Origin: a virus
Reading direction: 5' to 3' (one strand)
IMG/VR virus record: IMGVR_UViG_3300037264_006630
Span: 1 to 64,000 of that record
DNA: 64,000 nucleotides
A program made the translations under genes and the position numbers. Below are positions 57,161 through 63,839 of the stretch, one piece after another. Position 1 is the first letter of the stretch, and every line of letters starts with the position of its first letter. Below the pieces are notes generated by a model. That model saw only the letters and a list, made by a program, of their open reading frames with translations. It made no database searches and was not told the DNA's origin.

Positions 57161-57486
57161 GTTGCTCCGCGGGAACGATCACGATTCGCCAGGGCGACCG
57201 CTGGCCGGCGCTCGAGCTTCCCGTGGCCGCTGGTTGCGACGAGGTGTTCGCCGCCGCCGACTACACCGGCTGGACGCTCCTCCTCGTAGGCCCGGCGACG
57301 ATCACCGGGGCGATGACCTTCGACGGGGTGGAGATGGTCGCGGTCTACACCTGGGCCGCCGGGTCCACCGACGTGCCCGGGACCTACGTGGCGCTGGTCC
57401 AGGCCACGCACATCGCGTCCGGCACCACCCGCACCTTCCCCGCCTCCGGTGGGGCCGAGGTCATCATCGTGGCCCTGCCGTCGTGA
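57157..57486 (+). CDS. BppU-N-like virion protein, 109 aa
   Basis: GTGA-coupled. ITIRQGDRWPALELPVA..VYTWAAGSTDVPGTYVALVQ..TFPASGGAEVII matches the small immunoglobulin-like domain at the start of BppU baseplate proteins, which appears alone in many phages. Likely a virion component. Confidence 0.65.
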   Translation: MSCSAGTITIRQGDRWPALELPVAAGCDEVFAAADYTGWTLLLVGPATITGAMTFDGVEMVAVYTWAAGSTDVPGTYVALVQATHIASGTTRTFPASGGAEVIIVALPS

Positions 57487-57599
57487 AGCGCCTCGCCTTC
57501 CTCCTGCACAACCTGATCGGCCACCCGATCGCCGGCGTGCTGTGGTTCCTGGGCTTCGAGAGGGCCGGCAACGCCATCCACCGGCTGGGCGCGCCGTGA
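57483..57599 (+). CDS. very small hydrophobic protein, 38 aa
   Basis: GTGA overlaps at both ends. VKRLAFLLHNLIGHPIAGVLW: the HN-L-x-HP core followed by a terminal LH-like helix recurs in short proteins of many phages. Function unknown. Confidence 0.6.
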   Translation: MKRLAFLLHNLIGHPIAGVLWFLGFERAGNAIHRLGAP

Positions 57600-57958
57600 G
57601 CGATCCGCCCCTGCCCTTCGACCTGTCCGAGCCAGCCGAGCTGAAGCGCCCGCTCGTAGTCGAGATGCCGCCACCGCGGGTCGAGATCCGCCACGACGAG
57701 CGCGGCCCGCGGGCCGTGGTACTGCCTGACCCGCCCGACGACGAGGTTGCGGAATGCCGCCGCCGCCGCATCGTCGCCGCGCGTGAGGGGACGACCGAGT
57801 GGGGGGACCTGGTGAAGTGCAGCGGGTGCTCCGATCAGTTCTTCGTCACGGAGGGCATGCACGCCTTCCACCTCGCCGTTTGCCCCGGCTGCGGTGCGGT
57901 TGGTGCGGAACCCGTCGACACGAGCCCGCACCGCGAGCCACCGGAAGGACCACGATGA
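57596..57958 (+). CDS. zinc-binding hypothetical protein, 120 aa
   Basis: GTGA-coupled. KCSGCSDQFFVTEGMHAFHLAVCPGC in parts: C-x2-C..H..H..C-x2-C, a solid zinc site near residues 74-100. N-terminal half is Pro/Asp/Arg-rich and probably disordered. Confidence 0.7.
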   Translation: MSDPPLPFDLSEPAELKRPLVVEMPPPRVEIRHDERGPRAVVLPDPPDDEVAECRRRRIVAAREGTTEWGDLVKCSGCSDQFFVTEGMHAFHLAVCPGCGAVGAEPVDTSPHREPPEGPR

Positions 57959-58296
57959 GCAACCCCGACGACGATCCCCCGGACGCGACCCAGGTGGAGA
58001 CCGAGCTCCCACGCGCGGCGCCGCCGGCGGGGATGGTGGTGCAGCTCGTGCCGCGACCGACGCCGGACACCAAGGGGCCGACCGTCCACGCGACCACCAT
58101 CGAGATCCTCGAGCTGATGCTGGCGCAGGCCCGCAAGGGCGAAGCGACCTGCATCGTCGCCGTCACCTGGCACCCCGGTGGCCCGCCGCAGATCCGCATG
58201 AGCACCGATGACAAGGTGCTGGCCCTGGGCGCGCTCCGCACGATGGAGCACTGCGTCGTCCGCGACTGGCTCGACGGCGGAGTGATCAGCAAGTGA
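57955..58296 (+). CDS. hypothetical protein, 113 aa
   Basis: ATGA-coupled. Pro/Asp-rich start, then an alpha/beta domain (TTIEILELMLAQARKG..CIVAVTWHPGGPPQIRMS). No family recognised. Confidence 0.65.
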   Translation: MSNPDDDPPDATQVETELPRAAPPAGMVVQLVPRPTPDTKGPTVHATTIEILELMLAQARKGEATCIVAVTWHPGGPPQIRMSTDDKVLALGALRTMEHCVVRDWLDGGVISK

Positions 58297-58673
58297 CCGC
58301 CCCTGCCGCCGACATCCCCGGCATCATCGCCAGGATCCGGGACGAGCTCGCCCGGTACGCCTGCGCGGGCCCGATCCCCATCACCTTCGAGGTCAGCCGC
58401 CACCCGACCTACGAGCGGGTCGTCATCACAGCGGTCGCCTCCGTGCCCGACGTGGACATCCACCGCGCGACAGGCGAGATGGTGATGCGCACGGTCCGGC
58501 ACACGCGCGTGATGAGCCCGCACGACCTGACGGAGACGGGCGAGGTCGTCGCGCAACTGGTGCGAGTGGCCTTCTCGCACGAGGCGGCGGAGTGGCTGAC
58601 CCGCGATGGGGTCGTGATCGACGACCGCCACAGGGCGCACCCGGCGCAGAAGACACCGTCCCCAACCGCATGA
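58293..58673 (+). CDS. hypothetical protein, 126 aa
   Basis: GTGA-coupled. Alternating helix and strand (IPGIIARIRDELARYA..ITFEVSRHPTYERVVI), ending in a helix (AAEWLTRDGVVIDDRHRAH). No family recognised. Confidence 0.65.
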   Translation: MTAPAADIPGIIARIRDELARYACAGPIPITFEVSRHPTYERVVITAVASVPDVDIHRATGEMVMRTVRHTRVMSPHDLTETGEVVAQLVRVAFSHEAAEWLTRDGVVIDDRHRAHPAQKTPSPTA

Positions 58674-59419
58674 CCGAGGTACCCATGACGACCGATCCGA
58701 ACCAGCCAACCTTCACCAACGTCGCCGCGTTCAAGTCGCTCTATGCCGACATCGGCCGCGACTTCTACGCCGTCTACTGCGCGAGCAGCGGCGGCAAGAA
58801 CTTCCAGGGCAATCCCTGTCCTGCCTGGGACGATCTACCGGAGGCCGTGCGGGGCCACTGGAGCGTGGTCGCCCACCGCGCCTTCGAGTGGGTCCACGAC
58901 GCGGTCAAGGTCCCGGCGGAGAGCCTGGATGGCCTGCCCGACCCGCTGGCGGCGCTGGCGACCTACCAGTCGTACGCGGGGCCGAGCGCGCCGGTCCCGG
59001 CCAAGGCCGCCGCTCGCGCGGCGATGAAGGAGAGGCTGCTGGCAGAGGCCGCGCTCGGGACCATGCGCTGCGGCCGACGCGATGAAGGCGGTCCGCCCTC
59101 GGACTCGCCGACCCCGGACCGCTGGCACGATCGCGACGGCCGCCTGGTCTGTTCGTACTGCGGCTCCGCGCGCCCGGAGGACTTCCTCGCTCGCGCCGCC
59201 GCTGGCGAGCCGGTGACGCCGACCGACAAGAACTACAAGGTGTACATCGGCAAGAACTACAAGGTGTACTTCCAGCACTTCGACACCGCGCAGCGCGACG
59301 AGCTCGTCCGGCTGGTCAACGCCGGGGAACTGGTCTTCGAGCACCCCGGCTTCTTCTACGTGACGCCGTTCTTCATGACCCGCGTGGAGCCGCCGCCCAC
59401 GGTGACGGTGACCCCATGA
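58670..59419 (+). CDS. phage hypothetical protein with zinc finger, 249 aa
   Basis: ATG 58670 overlaps the previous stop. RWHDRDGRLVCSYCGSARPEDFLARAAAG recalls a phage family reading 'RxRDGRxVCSYCGSxxPxxF', followed by TDKNYKVY and FQHF blocks. Here KNYKVY is duplicated (KNYKVYIGKNYKVYF). Function unknown. Confidence 0.7.
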   Translation: MTEVPMTTDPNQPTFTNVAAFKSLYADIGRDFYAVYCASSGGKNFQGNPCPAWDDLPEAVRGHWSVVAHRAFEWVHDAVKVPAESLDGLPDPLAALATYQSYAGPSAPVPAKAAARAAMKERLLAEAALGTMRCGRRDEGGPPSDSPTPDRWHDRDGRLVCSYCGSARPEDFLARAAAGEPVTPTDKNYKVYIGKNYKVYFQHFDTAQRDELVRLVNAGELVFEHPGFFYVTPFFMTRVEPPPTVTVTP

Positions 59420-59742
59420 GCGACGTCCCTACCCACCTGCGCGGCGCCACCATCATGACGCCCGGCGACCGCATCCGACACGAGATCGCCCGCGCCGACC
59501 GTCGTGCCGAGGAGAAACTGGCGGCGGCCTTCCCGACCGACGATGGACCGGTGACCGATGTGGAGGTCAGGTCGCTGCGGGAGTGGCTGGCCTCCTGGGG
59601 GTCGGGGCCGAATCGGTACGACGGCACGGGTGCAACGGTGCCGTTCGCCAAGGTCACCCTGATCCGCCTGCTCGACGAGATCGAGCGCCTCCGCGCGTCC
59701 ACGCCCGCGCCCGTCTGCGAGAACGGCGAGGACGGGGCCTGA
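59416..59742 (+). CDS. hypothetical protein, 108 aa
   Basis: ATGA-coupled. Long charged helix (RIRHEIARADRRAEEKLAAAF) and a second helix (VTLIRLLDEIERLRAS). Last + strand gene before the minus-strand tRNA cluster. Confidence 0.65.
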   Translation: MSDVPTHLRGATIMTPGDRIRHEIARADRRAEEKLAAAFPTDDGPVTDVEVRSLREWLASWGSGPNRYDGTGATVPFAKVTLIRLLDEIERLRASTPAPVCENGEDGA

Positions 59743-59752
59743 TCGGTTCTGG

Positions 59753-59825
59753 TACCACCTGCGGGACTCGAACCCGCACCACCCGGGTCTGAGCCGGGTA
59801 CCTCTACCAGTTGGGCTAAGGTGGC
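59753..59825 (-). tRNA. tRNA, anticodon CAG (Leu), short variable arm
   Basis: Read on the minus strand: acceptor GCCACCT/AGGTGGT, anticodon stem CCCGG/CCGGG with loop CTCAGAC (U33, CAG for codon CUG), T-arm GCGGG-TTCGAGT-CCCGC, A73. The D-stem has a C-A mismatch. The variable region is only 4 nt, whereas bacterial tRNA-Leu normally has a long arm. Confidence 0.8.
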
Positions 59826-59829
59826 GTCG

Positions 59830-59904
59830 TGTCGCGGGCGGGGGTCGAACCCGCACTGTCCGGTCCCTCAGACCGGTGCCTCCTGCCAATTGGGCTACCG
59901 CGAC
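59830..59904 (-). tRNA. tRNA, anticodon GAG (Leu), short variable arm
   Basis: Perfect acceptor GTCGCGG/CCGCGAC, anticodon stem CCGGT/ACCGG, loop CTGAGGG (GAG for CUC/CUU), variable ACAGT (5 nt), T-arm GCGGG-TTCGACC-CCCGC, A73. Same D-arm style as its neighbours. Confidence 0.85.
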
Positions 59905-59908
59905 GAGG

Positions 59909-59980
59909 TGCCGGCGAGTGGACTCGAACCACCAACTCGCGATTTTTGGGATCGCAGCCTCTGCCTTGGGCTACGCCGGC
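59909..59980 (-). tRNA. tRNA, anticodon CAA (Leu), C33 and short variable arm
   Basis: Perfect acceptor GCCGGCG/CGCCGGC, stem GCGAT/ATCGC, loop CCCAAAA: position 33 is C instead of the near-universal U, and the anticodon reads CAA (codon UUG). Variable GAGTT, T-arm GGTGG-TTCGAGT-CCACT, A73. Confidence 0.75.
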
Positions 59981-60068
59981 CAGCTCGTCAGACGCACGAA
60001 CGACAACTCACGCCGATAGGCGGAGAAGTCGAAGTCGTGCGGAGAGCAATCGGCGGGTCACGTCACCC

Positions 60069-60097
60069 TGGTAGCACCGCGGCGCCGCCGTCGTCAA
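60069..60097 (-). promoter_or_regulatory. promoter of the Leu tRNA cluster
   Basis: Minus strand: TTGACG (60097-60092), 17 bp, CTACCA (60074-60069), about 90 nt before the CAA tRNA. It begins one base after the Ser(GCU) tRNA's discriminator. Confidence 0.55.
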
Positions 60098-60098
60098 G

Positions 60099-60181
60099 CG
60101 GAAGGTGTAGGACTCGAACCCGCCCCACGAGGGGGCCACCGAGCTAGCAACCCGGGTCGCGCCCATGCGCGCTCACCTTCC
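60099..60181 (-). tRNA. tRNA-Ser (GCU), divergent
   Basis: Acceptor GGAAGGT/ACCTTCC with G73, anticodon stem CCGGG/CTCGG, loop TTGCTAG (U33, GCU for AGC/AGU), long variable arm CCCC-TCGT-GGGG as expected for Ser. The D-arm is irregular (positions 8-9 are GA) and the T-stem has a C-A mismatch, so it may be weak or degenerate. Confidence 0.65.
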
Positions 60182-60186
60182 AGTCG

Positions 60187-60272
60187 CGGAGGCGTAGGGA
60201 GTCGAACCCGGCCCCTTGCGGGGCATCCTGTTTTCGGGACAGGCGTGGCCACCAACGGCCACCTCCACCTCC
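60187..60272 (-). tRNA. tRNA-Ser (CGA), divergent with C33
   Basis: Acceptor GGAGGTG/CGCCTCC with G73, anticodon stem CCTGT/ACAGG, loop CCCGAAA (C33, anticodon CGA for UCG), variable arm GCCCC-GCAA-GGGGC. The D-arm can form a 6-bp stem GTGGCC/GGCCAC with a 6-nt loop, and the T-stem has two mismatches. Function is uncertain. Confidence 0.6.
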
Positions 60273-60282
60273 ATGCAGTGCG

Positions 60283-60300
60283 AGCCCCGAGAGGGGCTTC
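60283..60300 (-). terminator. possible hairpin between zinc gene and tRNA-Ser
   Basis: AGCCCC-GAGA-GGGGCT stem-loop just after the minus-strand gene at 60345. No U-run follows, so it could equally be an RNA-processing signal. Confidence 0.35.
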
Positions 60301-60344
60301 AAGAGCGACTGGATGAAGACGAGCGGCGGGTCACGAGCCGGACC

Positions 60345-60587
60345 CTACTCGTCCGAGCTCGGCGGCGCAAGCGCGATCTTGCAGGTCGTGCAACGAGCAC
60401 GGACACCGCCCCAGGACTCGGCCTCGTGGCCGCACTCGAGCTGGACGTGGTCGGGTGAGAAGATGGTCCCGGACGGCCGGAGCACTGCGACCACGCGGCG
60501 GAGTGGCGCACCACGTTTCTTCTTGCCGAGTCCGCCCGGCCCGATCGATCCGCCCTGCCGCATGTGCCTGTTGCTGATCCAACCCAT
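60345..60587 (-). CDS. small zinc-finger protein, 80 aa
   Basis: ATG at 60587 has a strong Shine-Dalgarno (aggaggtcacg), which decides it over the upstream start 45 bp away. LECGHEAESW..RARCTTCK gives a C-x-H..C-x2-C metal site typical of small phage RING/zinc-like peptides. N-terminus is Gly/Lys/Arg-rich. Confidence 0.7.
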   Translation of the reverse strand: MGWISNRHMRQGGSIGPGGLGKKKRGAPLRRVVAVLRPSGTIFSPDHVQLECGHEAESWGGVRARCTTCKIALAPPSSDE

Positions 60588-60838
60588 CGTGACCTCCTGT
60601 GGTGTAGACGGTGCGCGTTGCACTCGATCCACGTACCGGGCGTCTCACCCAGCGCTGGACATCGGTTGGGTGGCCTGATACGAAGGTCGGAGCTCGTCTG
60701 CCAACGGCAGAAGGAGTACCGGGGCCGTCACCGCAAGGCGGCGTCTCCGAACTAGGGTTGCTAGCCTCGTAGATTCTCGAGACGCCGCTGTAAACGGCGC
60801 GCCTTGGCCAGCGTGGTGAGACTCCACGGCAACCCACG
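60588..60838 (+). other. 251-bp intergenic region between divergent genes
   Basis: No convincing gene on either strand. It should hold the promoters for 60345 (minus) and 60839 (plus). An inverted repeat flanks ctgtaaa (gacgccgctgtaaacggcgc, 60781 on), possibly a regulatory hairpin or operator. Confidence 0.4.
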
Positions 60839-61087
60839 ATGAGCGCCCCTGTGATGTACCGCCAGTGCGAGCTGCGCCGCGAGACGGCGACGGGAGTGGA
60901 GCGCTACGTCGCCTGGCTGCCCGCCGAGTTCCGCACCGGACGCATCGTGCGCATCGACGGTGAGGACTGTGTCTGGAAGATCGCGAGCCAGGGAGAAGCG
61001 CGCCCGGCCGAGATCGTCGAAGCGTACGAATCCAACGGACGGCGGGGCCTACCGTCAGTCTCGGGACACGCGCAGGAGATGGCGTAG
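60839..61087 (+). CDS. hypothetical protein, 82 aa
   Basis: Strand-rich small protein (YRQCELRRETATGVERYVAW; GRIVRIDGEDCVWKI) followed by a helix. It resembles short phage proteins of the SH3-barrel kind. No function known. Confidence 0.65.
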   Translation: MSAPVMYRQCELRRETATGVERYVAWLPAEFRTGRIVRIDGEDCVWKIASQGEARPAEIVEAYESNGRRGLPSVSGHAQEMA

Positions 61088-61312
61088 GTGAGCGAGGACG
61101 GCGACCCGCCTGACGAGGTGGCGGCGATGCGCGCCCGGAAGCATCCCGTGCTGGAGGATGATCTCCCCGGTGTCCCGGGAAAATTCGTGCTGCGTCTGCC
61201 CGGCTGCAAGCCGAACTACGTCTCCTCGTTCCGCGAGGACATGCGACGGGCAGACGCCTTCGTGGAGTCGTTCATGCGCGACTTCAAGAAGCCGCCGCGC
61301 GATCGCGCTTGA
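61088..61312 (+). CDS. hypothetical protein, 74 aa
   Basis: GTG directly after the previous TAG. Contains FVLRLPGCKPNYVSSFREDMRRAD. Its TGA stop (61310-61312) forms part of the TTGACT promoter of tRNA-Met. Confidence 0.6.
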   Translation: MSEDGDPPDEVAAMRARKHPVLEDDLPGVPGKFVLRLPGCKPNYVSSFREDMRRADAFVESFMRDFKKPPRDRA

Positions 61313-61337
61313 CTCCGGGCCCGGCCTTGGACTAGAC
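61309..61337 (+). promoter_or_regulatory. promoter of tRNA-Met
   Basis: TTGACT 61309-61314, 17 bp ending cttgga, CTAGAC 61332-61337. Same ggaCTAG -10 context as 56125. Confidence 0.65.
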
Positions 61338-61398
61338 AATGATTCCGGCCCGGCCGCCTGGGAGTCGCGCTCCAGGGGGCCGGGAACCACCGGGATGA

Positions 61399-61472
61399 TG
61401 CGGGGTAGAGCAGCCTGGTCGCTCATCGGGCCCATAACCCGAAGATCGGTGGTTCAAATCCACTCCCCGCAA
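61399..61472 (+). tRNA. tRNA-Met (CAU), initiator-like, with C33
   Basis: Acceptor TGCGGGG/CCCCGCA, D-arm GAGC/GCTC, anticodon stem TCGGG/CCCGA with the three G:C pairs of initiators, loop CCCATAA (C33, CAU), T-arm GGTGG-TTCAAAT-CCACT, A73. The first pair is T1-A72, not the mismatch of bacterial initiators. CCA not encoded. Confidence 0.88.
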
Positions 61473-61486
61473 CTTGCCAAATGAAA

Positions 61487-61523
61487 GGACCGACGGCTGA
61501 TCACCGTCGGTCCGCTGTGTTTT
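61487..61523 (+). terminator. rho-independent terminator after tRNA-Met
   Basis: Perfect 10-bp stem GGACCGACGG/CCGTCGGTCC, 7-nt loop, then gctgtgtttt. Confidence 0.8.
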
Positions 61524-61535
61524 CGGCCCATGACG

Positions 61536-61575
61536 TTGTCGCCCGCGACCGTTCGCGCGTACGGTGCGGCGCATG
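61536..61575 (+). promoter_or_regulatory. leaderless promoter (TTGTCG-18-TACGGT-7-ATG)
   Basis: TTGTCG 61536-61541, spacer ending cgcgcg, TACGGT 61560-61565, gcggcgc, ATG 61573. Directly follows the tRNA terminator. Confidence 0.65.
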
Positions 61576-62001
61576 AAGATCACCCTGACCCTCGACATCC
61601 CGGGACTGCCGTCACCCGACGCGCCCCACTCCTACCAGCTCGACGCGGCGTGCTTCAAGCTGCACGACATCGCCGACCCGGACGCCAAGCCGATCTACGT
61701 GGCCGCCACCGACAAGGACTTCGGCACCAGCGCGGTCGTCAGTGGCGACCTCCTGGTGACCGGCGAGGGCCACGTGGTCGACGGGTGCTGCCCGACCGAG
61801 GACGAGGAGTGCTGCGGCAACAGCAACTACTACGACCTCCGGGGCGCGACCATCAGCATCAGCCACGGCGAGTGCATCACCTCGGACGGCCTGGTCGCCG
61901 CTCTCAAGGCGGGTATCGCGCGAGCGTCGGCCGACGGTGCGGTGCGGCCTCGCTCCGGCTTCGACCCGCTCGTCGACTTCGCCCCGCCCAAGGAGACCTG
62001 A
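61573..62001 (+). CDS. hypothetical Cys-containing protein, 142 aa
   Basis: Start fixed by the promoter. GCCPTEDEECCGNSNYY near residue 75 is a tight Cys cluster, possibly a metal site or disulfide pair; otherwise strand-rich. Single-gene unit between two terminators. Confidence 0.7.
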   Translation: MKITLTLDIPGLPSPDAPHSYQLDAACFKLHDIADPDAKPIYVAATDKDFGTSAVVSGDLLVTGEGHVVDGCCPTEDEECCGNSNYYDLRGATISISHGECITSDGLVAALKAGIARASADGAVRPRSGFDPLVDFAPPKET

Positions 62002-62007
62002 TCGGGC

Positions 62008-62036
62008 TTGACGGTGGCGCGGGCGAGGTGCATGTT
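62008..62036 (+). promoter_or_regulatory. promoter of a second possible tiny RNA
   Basis: TTGACG 62008-62013, 17 bp, CATGTT 62031-62036; 7 bp on there is gta instead of a start codon (caaggcgTAG). Confidence 0.5.
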
Positions 62037-62042
62037 CAAGGC

Positions 62043-62100
62043 GTAGAGCCCTGTCAGCGCGAGGTGGCCCCGGATGATCTCCGGGGCCACTGGCCTTTTC
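62043..62100 (+). ncRNA. possible small RNA of about 57 nt
   Basis: Predicted start near 62043, no reading frame, ends in the terminator at 62064-62099. Arrangement parallels 56102-56185, making two such promoter-terminator units. Confidence 0.4.
62064..62100 (+). terminator. rho-independent terminator
   Basis: Perfect 10-bp stem GTGGCCCCGG/CCGGGGCCAC, 7-nt loop, then tggcctttt. Confidence 0.8.
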
Positions 62101-62131
62101 GGCGTCACACCTGGGCGGTATCCTCACGGGC

Positions 62132-62602
62132 ATGCGGCTCATCGTCGCTGGCTCGCGGTGGATCCCGGAGGGGGTCGCGCTCCTGATCGTGGACGCGATG
62201 ATCCGGGTCCACGATCTGCGCCCGACGGTCATCCTGTGCGGCAAGGCCCGCGGCCCGGACACCGCCGGTGAGACCTGGGCCAAACAGCGCGGCGTGAAGG
62301 TGGGCTACTACCCGGCGCTCTGGGGGATGTACGGCAACGGCGCCGGGCCGGAGCGGAATGAGCGGATGGCGATCGACGGGACCGACATGGTGGCGCTCTG
62401 GGACGGTCATTCGACCGGCACCGCGGACATGATCACCCGCGCCCGCAAGCGCTACGGCGACCTCCACGTCCACATCGCCAGACTCGAGCCGAGCCCGGCG
62501 ACGGCCGCGCGGTTGGACGAGGAACGGCGGGCGAAGGCGCGAGCTCGCCGGAAGCCACGGCCGCGTGCGGCGGATCTCGCGGCGGCGCCGGCACCCGCGT
62601 AG
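62132..62602 (+). CDS. SLOG-family (DUF2493-like) nucleotide-binding protein, 156 aa
   Basis: MRLIVAGSRWI at the start, CGKARGPDTAGETWAKQRGV, PALWGMYGNGAGPERNERM and WDGHSTGTADMI: the complete DUF2493/YspA-type Rossmann-like fold that binds nucleotides or ADP-ribose derivatives. In phages such proteins may counter or sense nucleotide-based defence; unproven here. Basic C-terminal tail (RRAKARARRKPRPR). Confidence 0.8.
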   Translation: MRLIVAGSRWIPEGVALLIVDAMIRVHDLRPTVILCGKARGPDTAGETWAKQRGVKVGYYPALWGMYGNGAGPERNERMAIDGTDMVALWDGHSTGTADMITRARKRYGDLHVHIARLEPSPATAARLDEERRAKARARRKPRPRAADLAAAPAPA

Positions 62603-62615
62603 CCTCCGGCGCATG
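62600..62615 (+). promoter_or_regulatory. possible leaderless -10 for 62613
   Basis: TAGCCT (62600-62605, overlapping the TAG stop of the SLOG gene), ccggcgc, ATG 62613. No good -35 is found 17-18 bp upstream. Confidence 0.35.
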
Positions 62616-63002
62616 TCCTCCAACACCCAGCTCCGCACGGACTTCCTGGCGATCCACACCGCGGTCGCCACCTTGCCGGTCCCGACCGACGCTACCGGCG
62701 GCGTCGCCGTGCCGCCCGAGTGGACGAACGAGCGGGCGTCCTCGATCTTCCTGCGGTTCACGAAGGCCGCCGCCGCCATGTCACTGGCCGCAGTCCAGGT
62801 CGCGATCTTCATGGACGACGGCAACTGGTACCGGACCGGACCCATCCTGAACGGCGGCACCGCCATCGTCCTCACCGACGCCGGCTACGTCGTCGAGGTC
62901 CCCGTCATGCTCAAGTCAGCCAAGCGGATCTCGGTGGTGGGTACGCCGACCGGGGCCGGCACGTTCACGGTCGCCGCCGCCGTGGTCGCCACCCAATACT
63001 GA
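62613..63002 (+). CDS. virion-like small protein, 129 aa
   Basis: Strand-rich, Thr/Ala/Val-rich sequence (FLRFTKAAAAMSLAAVQVAIFM..TAIVLTDAGYVVEVPVML) like small capsid-decoration or tail proteins. Last + strand gene; it faces the minus-strand block. Confidence 0.55.
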   Translation: MSSNTQLRTDFLAIHTAVATLPVPTDATGGVAVPPEWTNERASSIFLRFTKAAAAMSLAAVQVAIFMDDGNWYRTGPILNGGTAIVLTDAGYVVEVPVMLKSAKRISVVGTPTGAGTFTVAAAVVATQY

Positions 63003-63020
63003 CGGTCGGATGGGCACCCC

Positions 63021-63440
63021 TCAGGGGTACGTGATGGTGGCGGTGTAGTGGCTGTAGCAGTGACCACCCTCCTCCGGGGAGATGACCTCGGCCGTCTCCG
63101 CGTAGAAGTCGATCCGCATGAAGTCGTGCTCGCCGATCTTGGAACCGAAGACGTGCGGGCAGATCCAGGTGCAGGTGGGCGACGGCCAGTTGGGCACGCA
63201 CTGCCAGTAGCAGAACGGCACGCCCTCCCAGGCGCCCGGCCTCGGCTCGCCGACGATCTGCGGCGTGTCGGTGTCGAGGTCGACCACCTCGAGCTCGTAC
63301 TGGTAGGTCGCCGCCGAGTAGAGGCAGGTCGTGTAGTCGATGCCGAGATCGACCTCGGCGGTCGGGGGCCAGGCCGCCGCCGTTCCGGTGGTGAGAGTGA
63401 GGACTGCGAGGGCTGCGATGACGATTCGTGAGGTCTTCAT
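63021..63440 (-). CDS. secreted Cys-rich protein, 139 aa
   Basis: MKTSRIVIAALAVLTLTTGTA forms a signal peptide, probably cut after TAAA. Mature part has seven Cys (CLYS, CYWQCVP, CTWICP, HCYSHY), suggesting disulfides outside the cytoplasm. ATG 63440 rather than an upstream start because of the promoter and signal peptide. Function unknown. Confidence 0.7.
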   Translation of the reverse strand: MKTSRIVIAALAVLTLTTGTAAAWPPTAEVDLGIDYTTCLYSAATYQYELEVVDLDTDTPQIVGEPRPGAWEGVPFCYWQCVPNWPSPTCTWICPHVFGSKIGEHDFMRIDFYAETAEVISPEEGGHCYSHYTATITYP

Positions 63441-63476
63441 GGCTGACGCTTTCTCACCCGTAGGGGTGGGAGTCAA
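63438..63476 (-). promoter_or_regulatory. leaderless promoter on minus strand (TTGACT-17-GAAAGC-7-ATG)
   Basis: TTGACT 63476-63471, GAAAGC 63453-63448, gtcagcc, ATG 63440. Shows that the geometry is used on the other strand too, though its -10 is weak. Confidence 0.5.
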
Positions 63477-63543
63477 GAAGCCGCGAGCAACGTGTTCGCG
63501 ACCGCCATCAAGACGCTACCCACTCGCCCGAGCGAACAGCCGA

Positions 63544-63837
63544 TCAGCGCCGCTGGCGCTTGCCGGTGGCCTTGGACTCGGACTCGCGGGCCATCTCGAC
63601 GAACGCCTCATCCCAGGTCTTGCCGGCGAGGATGCGGCGCAACTGCTCCTCGTAGTACCGCGCGGTCTCGGACCGGGCGCTCAGGAGCTCGGCTCGGTCG
63701 TCTTCGACGTCGGCGGCCTGCCCATCCTCGTCGGCGTTGTCCTTGGCTTCCTTGGCCAACTTCGAGATCTGGTCGCGCAGCCAGGAGGGATCGTTGACGC
63801 GGACGGCGGGGTCGGTTGGGGCGGCGGGCTTGGCCAT
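63544..63837 (-). CDS. hypothetical helical protein, 97 aa
   Basis: ATG 63837 with a strong Shine-Dalgarno (ggaggaggtgtagcc) that lies in the end of the upstream gene. Charged long helix (LRDQISKLAKEAKDNADEDG; SARSETARYYEEQLRRIL) and basic tail. Function unknown. Confidence 0.7.
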   Translation of the reverse strand: MAKPAAPTDPAVRVNDPSWLRDQISKLAKEAKDNADEDGQAADVEDDRAELLSARSETARYYEEQLRRILAGKTWDEAFVEMARESESKATGKRQRR

Positions 63838-63839
63838 GG

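Noticed and set aside
60645-60827. Small minus-strand gene in the intergenic region
   Set aside because: No promoter, no Shine-Dalgarno, low coding bias and no family resemblance.
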